Below, one piece after another: positions 23,205-33,900 of a stretch of 64,000 bases of DNA. Origin of the DNA: Gyromitra esculenta. Lineage: Eukaryota > Ascomycota > Pezizomycetes > Pezizales > Discinaceae. A program made the position numbers and the translations under genes. Where the stretch lies: the NCBI GenBank assembly GCA_038503075.1, contig JBCAML010000005.1, positions 1,798,001 to 1,862,000 on the forward strand. The letters are read 5' to 3'. Position 1 is the stretch's first letter; each line of letters begins with the position of its first letter. A model generated the notes under the pieces. It was not told where the DNA came from. It made no database searches and saw only the letters and a list, made by a program, of their open reading frames with translations.

Positions 23205-23575
23205 AACAGCCCCCGCCCAAGCAGCCTCCGCCCAAGCAGCCCCCACCCTAGCAGCCCTCGCTCGAGCAGCTCTTGACTGCCAGCTTCCCCCCGCCCAAGC
23301 AGCTCCCGCCCCAGCAGCCTCCACCCAAGCAGCCTCCGCCCAAGCAGCCTCCGCCCAAGCAGCCCCCGCCCAAGCAGTCCCCACCCAAGCACTCTGGTCG
23401 AGCAGCCCACCCCAAAACCTTAACCCTACAGTTCCCACCAAACAACTCTCAGCCTGCCTGCCTACCACGCTCCGCCTGCCTACCACGCTCCGCCTGCCTA
23501 CCGCGCTCCGCCTGCCTATCACCCTCCGCCTGCCTACCGCCTGCCTACCGCGCTCCGCCTGCCTTCTATTCTCTG
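23205..23575. repeat. Proline-type minisatellites (15-bp and 18-bp units)
   Basis: First a (GCCCAAGCAGCCYCC)n array at about 23210-23395, reading as QPPPK or AQAAS repeats depending on frame. Then come five to six 18-bp units CTGCCTACCRCGCTCCGC at 23458-23570, which read PAYHAP in one frame. The two arrays are not open in a single shared frame. They may be the wreck of a low-complexity protein or plain minisatellites within the Helitron. Confidence 0.65.
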
Positions 23576-24012
23576 CCTACCAACTGCTTTTATTATACTT
23601 CAAGGTTTGTTTTACATTCTCCTGTCAGTTTCTTCGCTCGCAACCTTGTTCCTGTCCCTGTCCCTGTCCCTGTATGGCTTTGGCTTCGGCCTTAGTACTA
23701 GTTCCATTCGTGTTCTTTGTGTAGCAAGCAAGTTCAGAATTCCTATGACCGCGCCAATGGTATACGTACTGTTGGTCAGGGACCTGGCTACTACAACGTC
23801 AATTTTTGACGGTGACGCATGGCAATACGGTCCGCCTGGGTGTAAGGCTTTCCGGCCCCACTTCTCGCTGCTCAATAAAGAGGGTAAAATTCCTGTGCAC
23901 AAGGATAAGGCAAAGAACCCTCGCGCAGGAGGCAAACATGCAAAAACTCGCTACTCATCAATACCGCATTCAACCGTCAGCATTAAGCTGACAGGAGACC
24001 AATAGATTTAAA

Positions 24013-25341
24013 ATGCCTTTTTCCGCTTGCGCTTCCACTTCCACCCCCGCTTCCACTTCTGCTTCCGCTTCCACTTCCGCCTCCGCTTCCGCCTCCGCCT
24101 CCACTTCCACTTCCGCTTCCACTTTCGCCTCCACCTCCACTTCCGCTTCCACTTTCGCCTCCACCTCTGCTTCCAAATCCCTTTCCGCTTCCGCTTCAAA
24201 TGATACACTATCCAGAATCCGTCACTTGATGGACAGCAAAGCATTCAAATACAGCAACTTCCCATATCAAATTCCTAAGGGCAGCACTGTTGAGACAGAA
24301 GTTACTACCATCTACCAATCATGGAAAGCGATCCAAAATATTTTTGTTGTTCGCTCTCCAATTTCCTACACACTTTTGAAAGAAAGGTATCATGGAGAAC
24401 AAAAGTTGATGGCAAGCATCACAGAGCACACAGAAGCCATTCATACCTTTGCATTCTACCCTTCTAGCATGGGAGATTTGGAAGTCCGTGATCAGGAAGG
24501 AGTTTTATTGGGATACAGATTCAAGCTTGCAAAATCACAGGTGCAAACTTTGACAGAATCTGATGCATTGCTGCCTGATTGCACTACCAGGAAAAGGGGG
24601 GGAGGTGGAGATCCACTTGCACGGGGTGTATACGACACAAGGCATTATGGTGTGTGGGCTCATTACAATAAGAGAATGATGGAGACAGCAGAGACAAAAA
24701 GGGATCAGCCTGTTGCTGATAAATGGTTGAAGGAAAATCAGGAACTATTTGAGGCAATCTCCTACGAACTGAGAATGCAAGCACCAGAACAATGGGTGAA
24801 GTTCACAGACCCTGTTGTTAAACATATGGCAACATACAAATCCAAAGCGGGGAAGGCATTAACACCTGCTGCAGGTGCCTGGCATGGGGTTTGTATCAAT
24901 TGAGGGCAGCAAGGTGATGTATCAGCTACACATCAAGATTGGATGGACCTGCCTACTTGTTTTAATGCAATGGCACCATATGGGACAGGATTCAAAGGTG
25001 GAGATTTGGTTTTATGGCAACTGAAAATGAAGATTCAGGTTGGCGTTGGTGAATGCATTATGTTTTTGGGAACTCTAATTGCTCACAAGGTGACGGGGAT
25101 CACCGAGGGGACAAGGAACTCTATTGATCTTTTTACTGCAAAAGGCAATTTTGACAAACTTGATCGATACAATGAAAAGGTAGGAAATCAAAAGTACAGT
25201 AAGAGTAAAGGGAAAAAGAGAATGGAAAAAGGATTGGCAAAGAAAAAAAAGGATAGAAAGAGTCATAGAGCTGAGCTACGAGAAGCAAAGAGGGAAAGGC
25301 AAAAGGGTATGAGGCAGGAAAAGCCAAGATGTAATAATTAG
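24013..25341 (+). pseudogene. TET/JBP-type 2-oxoglutarate/Fe(II) dioxygenase, one in-frame TGA
   Basis: Family enzymes oxidise 5-methylcytosine or thymine in DNA using Fe(II) and 2-oxoglutarate. There are 442 codons. Residues 1-60 are a Ser/Ala/Thr low-complexity tract encoded by TTCCGC/TTCCAC repeats. Residues ~60-290 form an N-terminal region containing ARGVYDTRHYGVWAHY. The double-stranded beta-helix core follows with THQDWMD (His307 and Asp309, the HxD iron ligands), FNAMAPYG, FKGGDLVLWQL, LIAHKV (His358, third ligand) and TRNSIDLF (Arg368, likely 2OG-binding). The last 50 residues are strongly basic (KGKKRMEKGLAKKKKDRK) and would suit nuclear or DNA binding. TGA at 24901-24903 (VCIN*GQQGD) interrupts, six codons after a Trp-His-Gly motif. 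A single CGA-to-TGA change would explain it. No intron is visible there. The rest is intact. It faces the Rep-helicase inside the Helitron. Confidence 0.8.
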
Positions 25342-25942
25342 TGGATTTTCTTTGTATTCATGTGTGATTTACGAGTTGAGTGTCTTTACCGTATGGAATG
25401 TTAACAGGTCATTTGTGTGTTATATTGCATGGCACTAGGCAGTAAGTACTAACCCTCTATATTTAGATGCTGTTTGAACAGGTTTACTCTACTAACGATC
25501 AAGAAAATGAATATCTTTTATGCTAGTGTTCTATATCTCCAACTACTACTACTAATATAATTACGATTACTGTTAACAATGTTTTAGCAACAACATCAAA
25601 CAGCATTATCTGCATGGTTTTACCTTACTACAAATTTTTCAACTGCCACATGCAACATCCTGGCTACCACTATTTACTTCCTCATTGCTAAATACTGTCC
25701 TTCTACTTTCTTTGAGGCTGTTACCTTGTTACCACCACAATCATTTTAACAGTCCCGAAACAATTTACCATTCTCTTGAGACTAATTACCCCTTAGTTTA
25801 TTAAACTCTCCTGACCTTATTTTCCTTGTTACCACTAATTAGCTACAGTATAACTATCTACTTTCCACTTCTCGATCTCTTAATTTTTTTGACATCAAAT
25901 ATTCACGACAATTGGCACCAGCACTGAACACACTACTATGAC
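25342..25942. other. AT-rich spacer between dioxygenase and Rep-helicase
   Basis: Convergent 3' regions of two genes. No ORF, and no terminal hairpin plus CTRR that would end the Helitron here was identified. Confidence 0.5.
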
Positions 25943-28900
25943 TTATGATACCAACACCGCCAATCTCTCATATTCTTTCACAGCCTCAATGTCAAATTTT
26001 ACTGCTAATGGATCAAAACAGGAGATACTGACATCTTCCCAGCGTTTGGCCCTACTTAATGCAGTATACGCCTGACCAGCACTAAAAAGGGTTTGATCTA
26101 ATGCAACGCTAACATTGTTCAAGGAGAGCCCTTGTGTTTTGTGGATCGTGAGTGCGAAAGCATTTTGAATTGGCAACTGAGTCCTGGAATATAGGATTCC
26201 ATAACTGCGAAAGTGGACTGTATCAAGTTGTATTTCCACCATCTACATTGCATGTTAGTTACTGACTGTTTACTAAACAATGCATATTTTCATCTTACCC
26301 GTATACCCTCAATAGTAGGGAATGCTACAGTCGGTAGTCCTTCTTCTCGAATGGCAACAATCACCCCACAGGTCCCATTGGATACTCCAACAGAGAGTAA
26401 TGTGTTATTTAAAAACATTACTTTTGCTCCAAGTACACAGACAACCTCCACAGGATAGTTGGTACCTTTTTTGAAGGTACGTTCATGTGATTCCTTTGAT
26501 AGAAGTTGTCCTTCCTCTCGATCAATTGCATGGAAGACATGTCTCATAGTGTCAGGTAGGGTATCAAGAAGAAGATTGTTGATTTTGTTGGCTGTTTGGC
26601 GAAAAGAGACCAAATAAGTTGTTAGATAGGTTTTTGCATGGGAGTGAAAGGCTTGAACTTTTTGTTGAATTATTTCACTGCTGGCAGGACTGATGTTGCC
26701 AAAGCGCAGATCGTTTAATAGGTTAAAAAAGGCAGGATCCTCACGTTGACGCATTGATTCCCGCAGAAATATTGGACTGAAAAGCCTCCATATTGGTGAA
26801 AAGAAAATCTTCTTTCCGGTGACAGGAGGCAATTGCAACAAATCGCCCAAACACAATACATGGAGGTTACCAAAAGGCTTGATATTGTTGTGAAGGCGAG
26901 CAAAGAGAGAGGATATGAATTCAAATAGGTCAGAGTTAACCATGGATATCACATCAATAATCAGAACCCTGACTTTTTTGAGTTGGTGAAGCTTTTCCGT
27001 TGACTGAAAGATGTTTGATTTCAGTCCACCACCATCTCCATGACCACCAATGTGAAGGGCACAGTGAATCGTTCGACCATTTATGTTGTTGGCAGCTATT
27101 CCAGTAGGTGCAAGTAACAGGAACTCCATACGCTGACTTGAAAACCATTGCTGTAAGGCACGAAGCAAATAGGACTTGCCAGTACCTGCAGGGCCAGTAA
27201 TAAACAATTTCACTCCAGGGCTGCCTAAGCGAGCTTGAGCTACTGCTTGAGTAATGTTACAGTATGCCGTGTATTGATCTCCACGAAGATCAAATATTGC
27301 CATTGAGTTGGGGACTGGGAGTGGAGATTGTTGCATCATAATTAACTGGTCTTGAATTACTGACTTCACGGATACGCATTGACCATCGACAATCGTATCA
27401 AGGAGCTCCAGGTAAATATCTGCTTGCTGAAGTGAATGTTGATGGATTCCTGACTGGTATGTTGACATCAAATCATGATAGAGATTTGGAAACTGAGCTA
27501 ACATGTGATCTTTGTAAGTAGTGAAGTTGCCGTTACCAAAGATCTCTTCGTCAGATCTCCATGGCTTCAGTTGAAGAAGTTTGACGAAAAAGAATGAATC
27601 ACCATCAGCTAAGCGACGATGAACAGTACGGATCAGGACAGGCTATATTCCATGTTAACAAATATCCAAGCAAACCTTTGACACAACTTTACCTTTTTAC
27701 GGGCATATACAAAGTTTCCATTCTTGTCAGGCCAATAATTGCCTTGACTTCTCCTTTTTCTCCGTTCCAGCTTATAATAAGAATGATAGTGGAAATATGT
27801 AAGTCTCTCAAACATGGGATGTGCTGGTCGAGCAAAATACTTTTCTAATGCATCGGGATAGTAGGGTGTGTCATCGTCAGCTTGCTGTTCGAGAAGCCAA
27901 GCAGGTTTGACAACTGATGTTCGTTCAGCAGGAATAGAGGTTGGAAGATACAAACAGCCACTCGACATTTGAAAGATGGGAAAGCTCAATAACAAAACCA
28001 TGCACTCCATTGAACCCATCCTACGGGAAAGAAGATGTGATGTGGTATGATTCTCACTCCTGATATCAACCAAAGATTTTGGTTCAGCTTTTGTGACATA
28101 CTTTGAAATGTATTTTGCCAGACCTCCGGAAGTGCAGTACTGGACATTGCAATGAGCCTGCCACAGGAGAAGAAGTTGTGGGCAGTACGGAACAACATAC
28201 TGATCAGCTTCAGTCAGCCTGCGGTATGTGTATCTGACTTCTCCTGGCTTTTGGAACGTGATTGGTGACAATTCTGCAGGAAAGCCTTTACGGCATGGGC
28301 CTGTCATTGTATCATCACGCCCACAAAGATGGATATGGCAGTGATGTATTTGATGCATCAAGACCAGCTCATACAACTCAGATTCCATTTCTGGATCAGG
28401 AATATCTGCACGGATAAAGGCTTTGCCAATTAACTCTGATTGATCAAATTCTGTCCAAAGAAGTGAATGAGTGTGAATAGCACCACGCAGTTGAAATTCA
28501 TGACGTTCCACCAACTCCCGCAACTGACCAAAGCCTGAGACAGTTGATCCACGAAAATAGGTTGTTTTGATCCAGTGCCAACGTTCATAGTAGTATTGAA
28601 TAGCATCCCATGGGCGATTGGAGGGTAAGGTATCATGGTTGCCAGTTTGAAGGAGAATTTGCTGATACTTTGGCCAACGTTCTGAGAAGGTTGTTGTGAC
28701 AAATAGTGTTGGAACCCCAAATGTTTGAAGCATACAACGAATCTTGGCCTCAGCAGTACTAAAAAAGGTATCACCAGTTCGAATAAACTTGGGAATCGTG
28801 GTAGTGAGTTCTTCGTTGAGGATGGACCAAGAACCATATTGACTGGGTTGGAGTAGTTGAGAAGCAGTATATCGTTGATCTGCTGATCGTTGAGCTTGGC

Positions 28901-30266
28901 CTTTGATTAATCTGCAATTATTTTGGAAGATGCGAGAGGCTTCAATTTCCATGTAAGTCCATGCAGGCCAGTAGTGGTCATCCCGATAATGTGAAACAAT
29001 GGAGTTTAACTTTGTCTTGGTGTCCACCAACCGAGTGTTGTGATAAGGGATCCTTTCTTGTCGAGAAGCCAACTGCCATTGACCCTGACCCCATGGATAG
29101 AGAACAGGAAACAAAAGAGGTTCCAAGGCAGGATCAGATCGTGTGAGACCTATATGATGATGTTCAGGGCTTGAAGATGGACCTGGTAAAGATCCAACAG
29201 GCAGTCTGAATCCACGATGATCTTCGTTTGCTGTTGCTGATGTATAGTCAAAGGGATGGAGGACAAGATCTGGACGATTCATTGGACGTGACTCTTCTGG
29301 TGGAGCTAATGATGAGATAGAAGCAGTGGGAACTGGATGACGTTGCAAGTGAGTACGAACATCATATCTGTGATATAGTGGATTGTTTGCTAATAGCCAG
29401 TCACGGCAGTGTTGCAGATGTTCAATATCATGACCTTGATCAACCGAGTTATTGGAACTTTCCAAAAATGCACCAATACAGCCACTAAACAATGCAACAG
29501 CACGTTCATTATTCAATAATGACATCTTCCCTACCTAATTTCAGCACTCAATGTATTTGGAACACGAGATGGAAATCTTACCAGTGACAGTGCGGTAGGT
29601 AGCATAAGGATTAATTGTCTGAGAGTGACTTTGTGTGCGGCCCAAGCTTGTCTGCAGAGAAACAGGACTTAGGAAAATCCTAGAGCGTTGAGACAAACTG
29701 ATAAGAACGTCAGGCCATGGGCCTGCAGCTGGTGGTTCCCTGGGAGTTGTCTTGCAATGAGTACAAACAGTGATTTGTGGTGATCCACTTTTCATTCTCT
29801 CGGATACTGAAAAGCCTAAAACAGCTACAAGAGGATAAATTTTGTTATTATCCTTATCAATCCAGTTGACGTGACGTGGAAGCATCAATATGCCACAAAA
29901 AGAACATGGACAGTCAGGGAAATATGTGTCATAAGTGGTTCAAAACCTAGAAAGAAGTCGTTGAAAAGGTACATCAGGGCTAAAGATGCTTTGGATGGAG
30001 CTGTGGATGTTGGTTTTTGGTGAGGATTCCTTTCTAGTGTTGTCCAATCGTGGTCTTCTATTACTGGTAGACTCTGCGTATTGGCGAGATTGTTGATTAC
30101 TATGTTGAACAAAACTAAAAGTAGAAAACAGGCCACCAGAATCCATCAGGATATCATCTGATGGTACAGCTGTCAATGCAATGGATTGTGATATATTCAT
30201 CATATCACCTGCTAATTGGTTGCTAGTTGTACGATGAGGGACATATGAGCGAAAGCGAATTGACAT
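25943..30266 (-). CDS. Helitron Rep-helicase (four exons, one internal TGA)
   Basis: Rolling-circle transposase of the Helitron. Exons are 30266-29582, 29530-27693, 27642-26299 and 26242-25943. All joins keep frame, giving 1388 aa with one TGA at 29940-29942 (LLSRF*TTYD). The N-terminal region has a Cys-rich unit (CPCSFC..H, CTHC). The Rep (HUH nuclease) domain shows RGAIHTHSLLW with its His-x-His, and KYISKYVTK with the paired Tyr. The stretch RTVHRRLADGDSFFFVKLLQ bridges to the helicase, which is PIF1-like: Walker A GPAGTGKS, Walker B VLIIDVISMV (Asp-Val where most have Asp-Glu), GDLLQLPPV, and the last-exon motifs TIHKTQGLSL and AYTALSRAKRWEDV. The single stop and the Asp-Val substitution suggest recent loss of activity. 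Confidence 0.88.
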
Positions 30267-30375
30267 TTTGGTTTACTGAGTTTCTCTATCAGTAAAGCCC
30301 TCATATTATTCCACCATGACAAAATTGAAAATATAAAAAATATAAAAAAAGATACAGTATCCAATCCTTCTATTG

Positions 30376-31667
30376 TTACATTTTATCCTTTCCTTTCCCT
30401 TGTCCTTTACCAACACGTTTAGACTTTGAAGACTGGATGGACACTGCAGCAGACAATTCATCCTCGTCCGAAGAAGACTCAACCATATCAATAGTTTCCA
30501 TAGGTAATGGCTGATCATCGGAACGCTCTGGACTATGAAAAGGAGTACGACTCGCTCTTGCTTCCGGTCGTTTGAACAGATTGCTTCTATCAGCATCTCG
30601 TCCAAAGTTCAGCTTAGCTCGAATGGGCCCTACAAATAGGAGTTGTGAGTATTAAAATCCACAATACTTGTTATATGCGAAACTGACCTGGCGATCCTGG
30701 TATTGTGCTTGAAGACACTCCCGATTTTGTAGGTGTTGCAGGACCACTGTCTGGATCTGGCTTAATTATCTTCATTGGACTTGGCGAGGTATTGACTGGG
30801 CCCAATAAAACCTTGCGTTTGGACTTCGGAGTTTGGAATATGGAGGCTTTGTCATCTTTGGGAACACCATCACATGAGAAATTTATAGCTTGAGTTATCC
30901 CATATGCTATAATGTCAAATATTTAGTAAATTGAGAGCTAAAAAATTGGTGTTGAGTAATTGATGTGATCTTACCTCTATCTATATCACTCTCATAAATA
31001 TACCTGAAAGCTATATCCAGTACTTTCCCCGAATGCAAATATTTAACCAACTTTGCGAACAATAGGACTTTGGTGTCATTCAAAAAGGTGAGAGTGCACT
31101 ACAGGATTCAAATTAGCTTTGTCAAATTTGTTTTAACAGGTGGAATAATTTAAGCTATTACCAGCACATCTTCTTTAGCCTCACTATTATACTGATACAT
31201 CTGACCTTGAAAGTGAAAATACGTTGTATTGGGCATATCTTCAAGATCCGAGAGCATAGTGACAGTTGATGTACAGAATGGATCATTGGAAATAAATTTG
31301 TCTGCAGGTGCGTTGTTCATAAGCTCGACATTACGGATCAATGAGTACTACTTGTGTTATTAGCATAATCAAAAAGTATGAGGCATACAAAAGGATGATA
31401 GATGGTAGCCAACCTTTGGAGTGTTTCCAGCGAAAAAGATAACAGTGCCATAAAATAGGTATACTCGATCAGGATAGAGAGTGTTGTCGGTGTTTTGGTA
31501 GTACTTCACAGACACCTCACGGGATGCACCATCTGCATCATGATGAAGGACTTTTGCCGATTTGAATCCACCCACACCAGAAATTGAGGAGATTCTGCCA
31601 ACGAAAGAATAATAAATAGGCATGTGGAAATAATACTTACAATTGATACTGTGTGAAAAATGTTCAT
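30376..31667 (-). CDS. Helitron accessory protein, multi-exon, possibly OB-fold
   Basis: Unrecognised by name. The open pieces on the minus strand, separated by short GT..AG introns, chain into one protein of roughly 300-350 aa. They are a beta-rich block near 31590-31410 (GVGGFKSAKVLHHDADGASR.. DRVYLFYGTVIFFAGN), then 31355-31160 (FHFQGQMYQYNSEAKEDVLV), then about 31095-30990 (CTLTFLNDTKVLLFAKLVKYL). Next is a Ser/Pro/Lys linker at about 30900-30690 (TPKSKRKVLLGPVNTSPSP), and last 30632-30376 with an acidic patch (VESSSDEDELSAA) and a basic tail (KRVGKGQGKGKDKM). Several small beta blocks followed by a charged tail would suit an OB-fold ssDNA-binding partner, as plant Helitrons carry RPA-like genes. 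That is inference. The first exon and start codon are uncertain. Confidence 0.45.
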
Positions 31668-32623
31668 CCAAAAGTGTGAGTTGGTAAAGGTAAGGGTGAC
31701 AGAAGTAAACCCCGAATGTTTGAAAGAAGAAGAAGAAAGCGGAGAATGAAAACCCAGGTGGGAATCATGGGGTATTTAACACGTCATGTCCAAAGCTATA
31801 ACACAGGAACTAATTATAACATACACACCAAAAGAGAAGCAATAAGTGAAACCAAGAGAAACCAAAAGTTATGCCGATTCTGTACAGATATCAAAGAAGT
31901 CTGTGCAATTGAGCTTAACAACTGCTCTAAGATCACACGTACTACATACCAAACAGGTTTAATCAAGCAGGAAATAACTTGCCACGGGCTAAAATAGGAA
32001 ATTGAATGCAGAAAGGCACATGGTGAGAGTTGATAGCTCAAACTAAGAATGAGGTGAATCAGCTGATTCAGAGCAAAAAGAAAGAATAAGAAGCGATCTG
32101 GTGCAAAATGTACGATGTCCAACGCTATTCATACAACAACAAAGTTGTAGGTGATGTAGGCTGAAAAAGCAACACAATCTAATGTTCAGTATGATTGTGT
32201 ATCCAAGCATACGAATGATATTTGTGAAGGTTTGGGGAATGACATCACGAAGGGTTAGGGTTTTTGAATGTTGTTGAGAATGGTGAATCGAGCAATAATT
32301 AGCGTTGAAGTATTGAAGTGAGAAGACAAAAACACTAAAATTTTATGTTAGGATTGGCTCGAAGGAAAAACATGAAGGGAAAAGGTTCAAAAGTGAATTT
32401 GAATATTTCTAAAGCAAACTATTTGGATGATGTACCATTCACGATACCTTATAAAAGTAATTATAACAATAACATGTGTTTTGATACATATAGCGATATC
32501 ATATATAAAATCTAAATATCAAGAAAATCGATGTGCTTCCAAATCTGGCAAAAAGTGTCTAATCTGGTTTAGCGTTATATTAAACAGTAGGATCAACACA
32601 CCTACTCAATTTTTATAATGTTT
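31668..32623. other. 5' region of the Helitron
   Basis: No gene recognised; AT-rich. It ends at the junction with NLR-A. Confidence 0.5.
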
Positions 32624-32668
32624 AACAACAATCAAATTATTTAAACAGAAAACAAAAAAAAAACACCA

Positions 32669-32680
32669 AGAATAAATGCT
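32669..32680 (+). repeat. Right 12-bp target-site duplication of NLR-A copy 2
   Basis: AGAATAAATGCT, identical to 20193-20204. Confidence 0.85.
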
Positions 32681-32780
32681 TGGCATATGCCTATGGAATG
32701 AACATCATCCAATGGATGGTCCACGGATGGTACACGGATGGTCCAATAAAATAACGAAGATAGTCTAATAAAGACCTATG

Positions 32781-33188
32781 TCTCACGGTTCAGTCTCTTG
32801 TTTAGCCCTTCAGTATCCCTGAAGGTGAGCAGTGCTACTTAAACGAGGAACTAACACATTTTGAAGAGTGCGTGATTTCTACATGTTGTACAGTGGGGTC
32901 TAACTCAAGGCGAGTTAAATGTAATGGCGAGTGCAGCAACAGAGAGGGTTCTGAGGTAGAACCGAGATAGTATTAAATGAATACAGTAGAAGTGGAACGA
33001 GAACATTGCTTAAGAAAAGAAGAAGAAGATACACAGCGACCGAAATCCATCACTTAAATACCCCGCTTTTCATACCAAATAACTCATAACCATGAAACAA
33101 CCGAACAACAAAAACATTATATCCTTTACCCAAAACCGTTGCAACCAACATATTATCCTAAACCCCTTATTCATTCCTATCCGTGAAA
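32781..33188 (-). mobile_element. Solo-LTR-like repeat, copy e (5-bp TSD CTATG)
   Basis: A 408-bp unit, TCTCACGG..CCGTGAAA on the plus strand, with CTATG at 32776-32780 and 33189-33193. Confidence 0.8.
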
Positions 33189-33274
33189 CTATGGGAGTCT
33201 CTAGGACCGTGACAGAAGGGGTCACGGGGTTACCATGGGAAATATAGGTAGGTCCCAGGGGTATCAAAGAATCC

Positions 33275-33307
33275 CACGGGACTGGGTGGTGTCCTTACAG
33301 TCCCGTG
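33275..33307. repeat. Perfect 10-bp hairpin
   Basis: CACGGGACTG and its exact complement CAGTCCCGTG, separated by 13 nt. Confidence 0.6.
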
Positions 33308-33347
33308 TGTCCCAGGACCATACAGGGATTCCCTGTGATCATTTTTA

Positions 33348-33668
33348 ACTTTTCCTGATGGATGACAGCTTGAGCCAATCTTCTGTTGTGTGAGGTGGGG
33401 CGTGTTCCAGCTGGAGAAAGGCAGTGGAGGAGAAGAAATGTGTTGCTGGCTTTTAGAAAGCGTTGATTGAAGTGGTGAAATGGTGATAGGTTGGCTTCAA
33501 ACCAGAGGCCAATCCATTTGAAGAGTTTGAGTGCAAAGAAGAGTGTGTTGTTGAGAAAGATGGGGAGGTTGCAGAAGGGAGACTAGTCTCTTTCAGTTCT
33601 GCAGTGGATGAAATCTGTTTTGGCGATGGAGAATGAAATGTCTAGAGCTGACCCAACACGCTGTAGGT
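33348..33668 (-). pseudogene. LINE reverse transcriptase fragment (post-catalytic part)
   Basis: One minus-strand frame of about 107 codons with a single TAG. It reads SALDISFSIAKTDFIHC, then LKLFKWIGLWFEANLSPFHHF, then FLKASNTFLLLHCLSPAGTRPTSHNRRLAQAVI. This is the pattern that follows the catalytic aspartates in LINE reverse transcriptases (KT-[DE]-x-xH; +LG-x-W-x-D-x-x-L-x-F; A..L..L..LS..G). The YxDD box itself is absent, so only the thumb-side remnant survives. It abuts the poly-T of NLR-A copy 3 and lies on the same strand. Confidence 0.6.
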
Positions 33669-33900
33669 AGTTTTTTTTTGTTTTTTGTTGTTTAAATTAT
33701 TTGATTATTGTTTCTAGGTACAAAACCTCTAATGCAACACAAAGGTTATGAAGTCAAAAAACCTATCCCCACCAAGTAAACACCCTTATCCGCCTGGGTA
33801 ACAAGAGAAAACACAAAAGAAAAGTAAACCAAGTACTTCCAACAGAACAAGACGATGTTCCTGCGATAAACGACTTAACGCTGCAGGGAAAATTGACAGC

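Larger units (their letters stand above)
23007..32623 (-). mobile_element. Helitron, 9.6 kb, carrying a TET/JBP-type dioxygenase
   Basis: The block lies exactly between the two halves of the NLR-A 3' end (..CTAGAAAC | AACAATC..), so it is one inserted unit. On the minus strand it contains an accessory gene (31667-30376) and a Rep-helicase (30266-25943). On the plus strand it contains a dioxygenase (24013-25341). It has no terminal inverted repeats. The minus-strand 3' end reads ..ATCAAAAACTAG followed by T, matching the Helitron CTRR-T rule. A perfect 7-bp stem (GGGTAAC/GTTACCC, 23049-23074) lies 42 nt inside, further than the usual 10-12 nt. The 5' end lacks the canonical TC, and AAC is present at both junctions, as a 3-bp duplication or microhomology. 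Confidence 0.75.
20205..32668 (+). mobile_element. NLR-A copy 2, split by two LTRs and a Helitron
   Basis: The element's own sequence is 20205-21782, 22202-22506, 22932-23006 and 32624-32668 (A-rich tail). That is about 2.0 kb in total, the length of copy 1. The insertions are LTR copy c (21783-22196), LTR copy d (22507-22926) and the Helitron (23007-32623). In each case the element's sequence resumes where it broke off; for example, GGCGGATAAGGGTG of copy 1 appears here as GGTGGATAAG / LTR / ATAAGGGTG. A 12-bp target duplication flanks the whole block. Confidence 0.85.

Noticed and set aside
23092..24005. Overlapping Pro/Ala-rich frames ahead of the dioxygenase as a gene
   Set aside because: The frames arise from minisatellites and are open in several registers at once. 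The two arrays do not share one frame and no domain appears.
33275..33307. 10-bp hairpin as a Helitron 3' terminus
   Set aside because: It lies outside the insertion and on the wrong side for a minus-strand Helitron; the true junctions are at 23007 and 32623.
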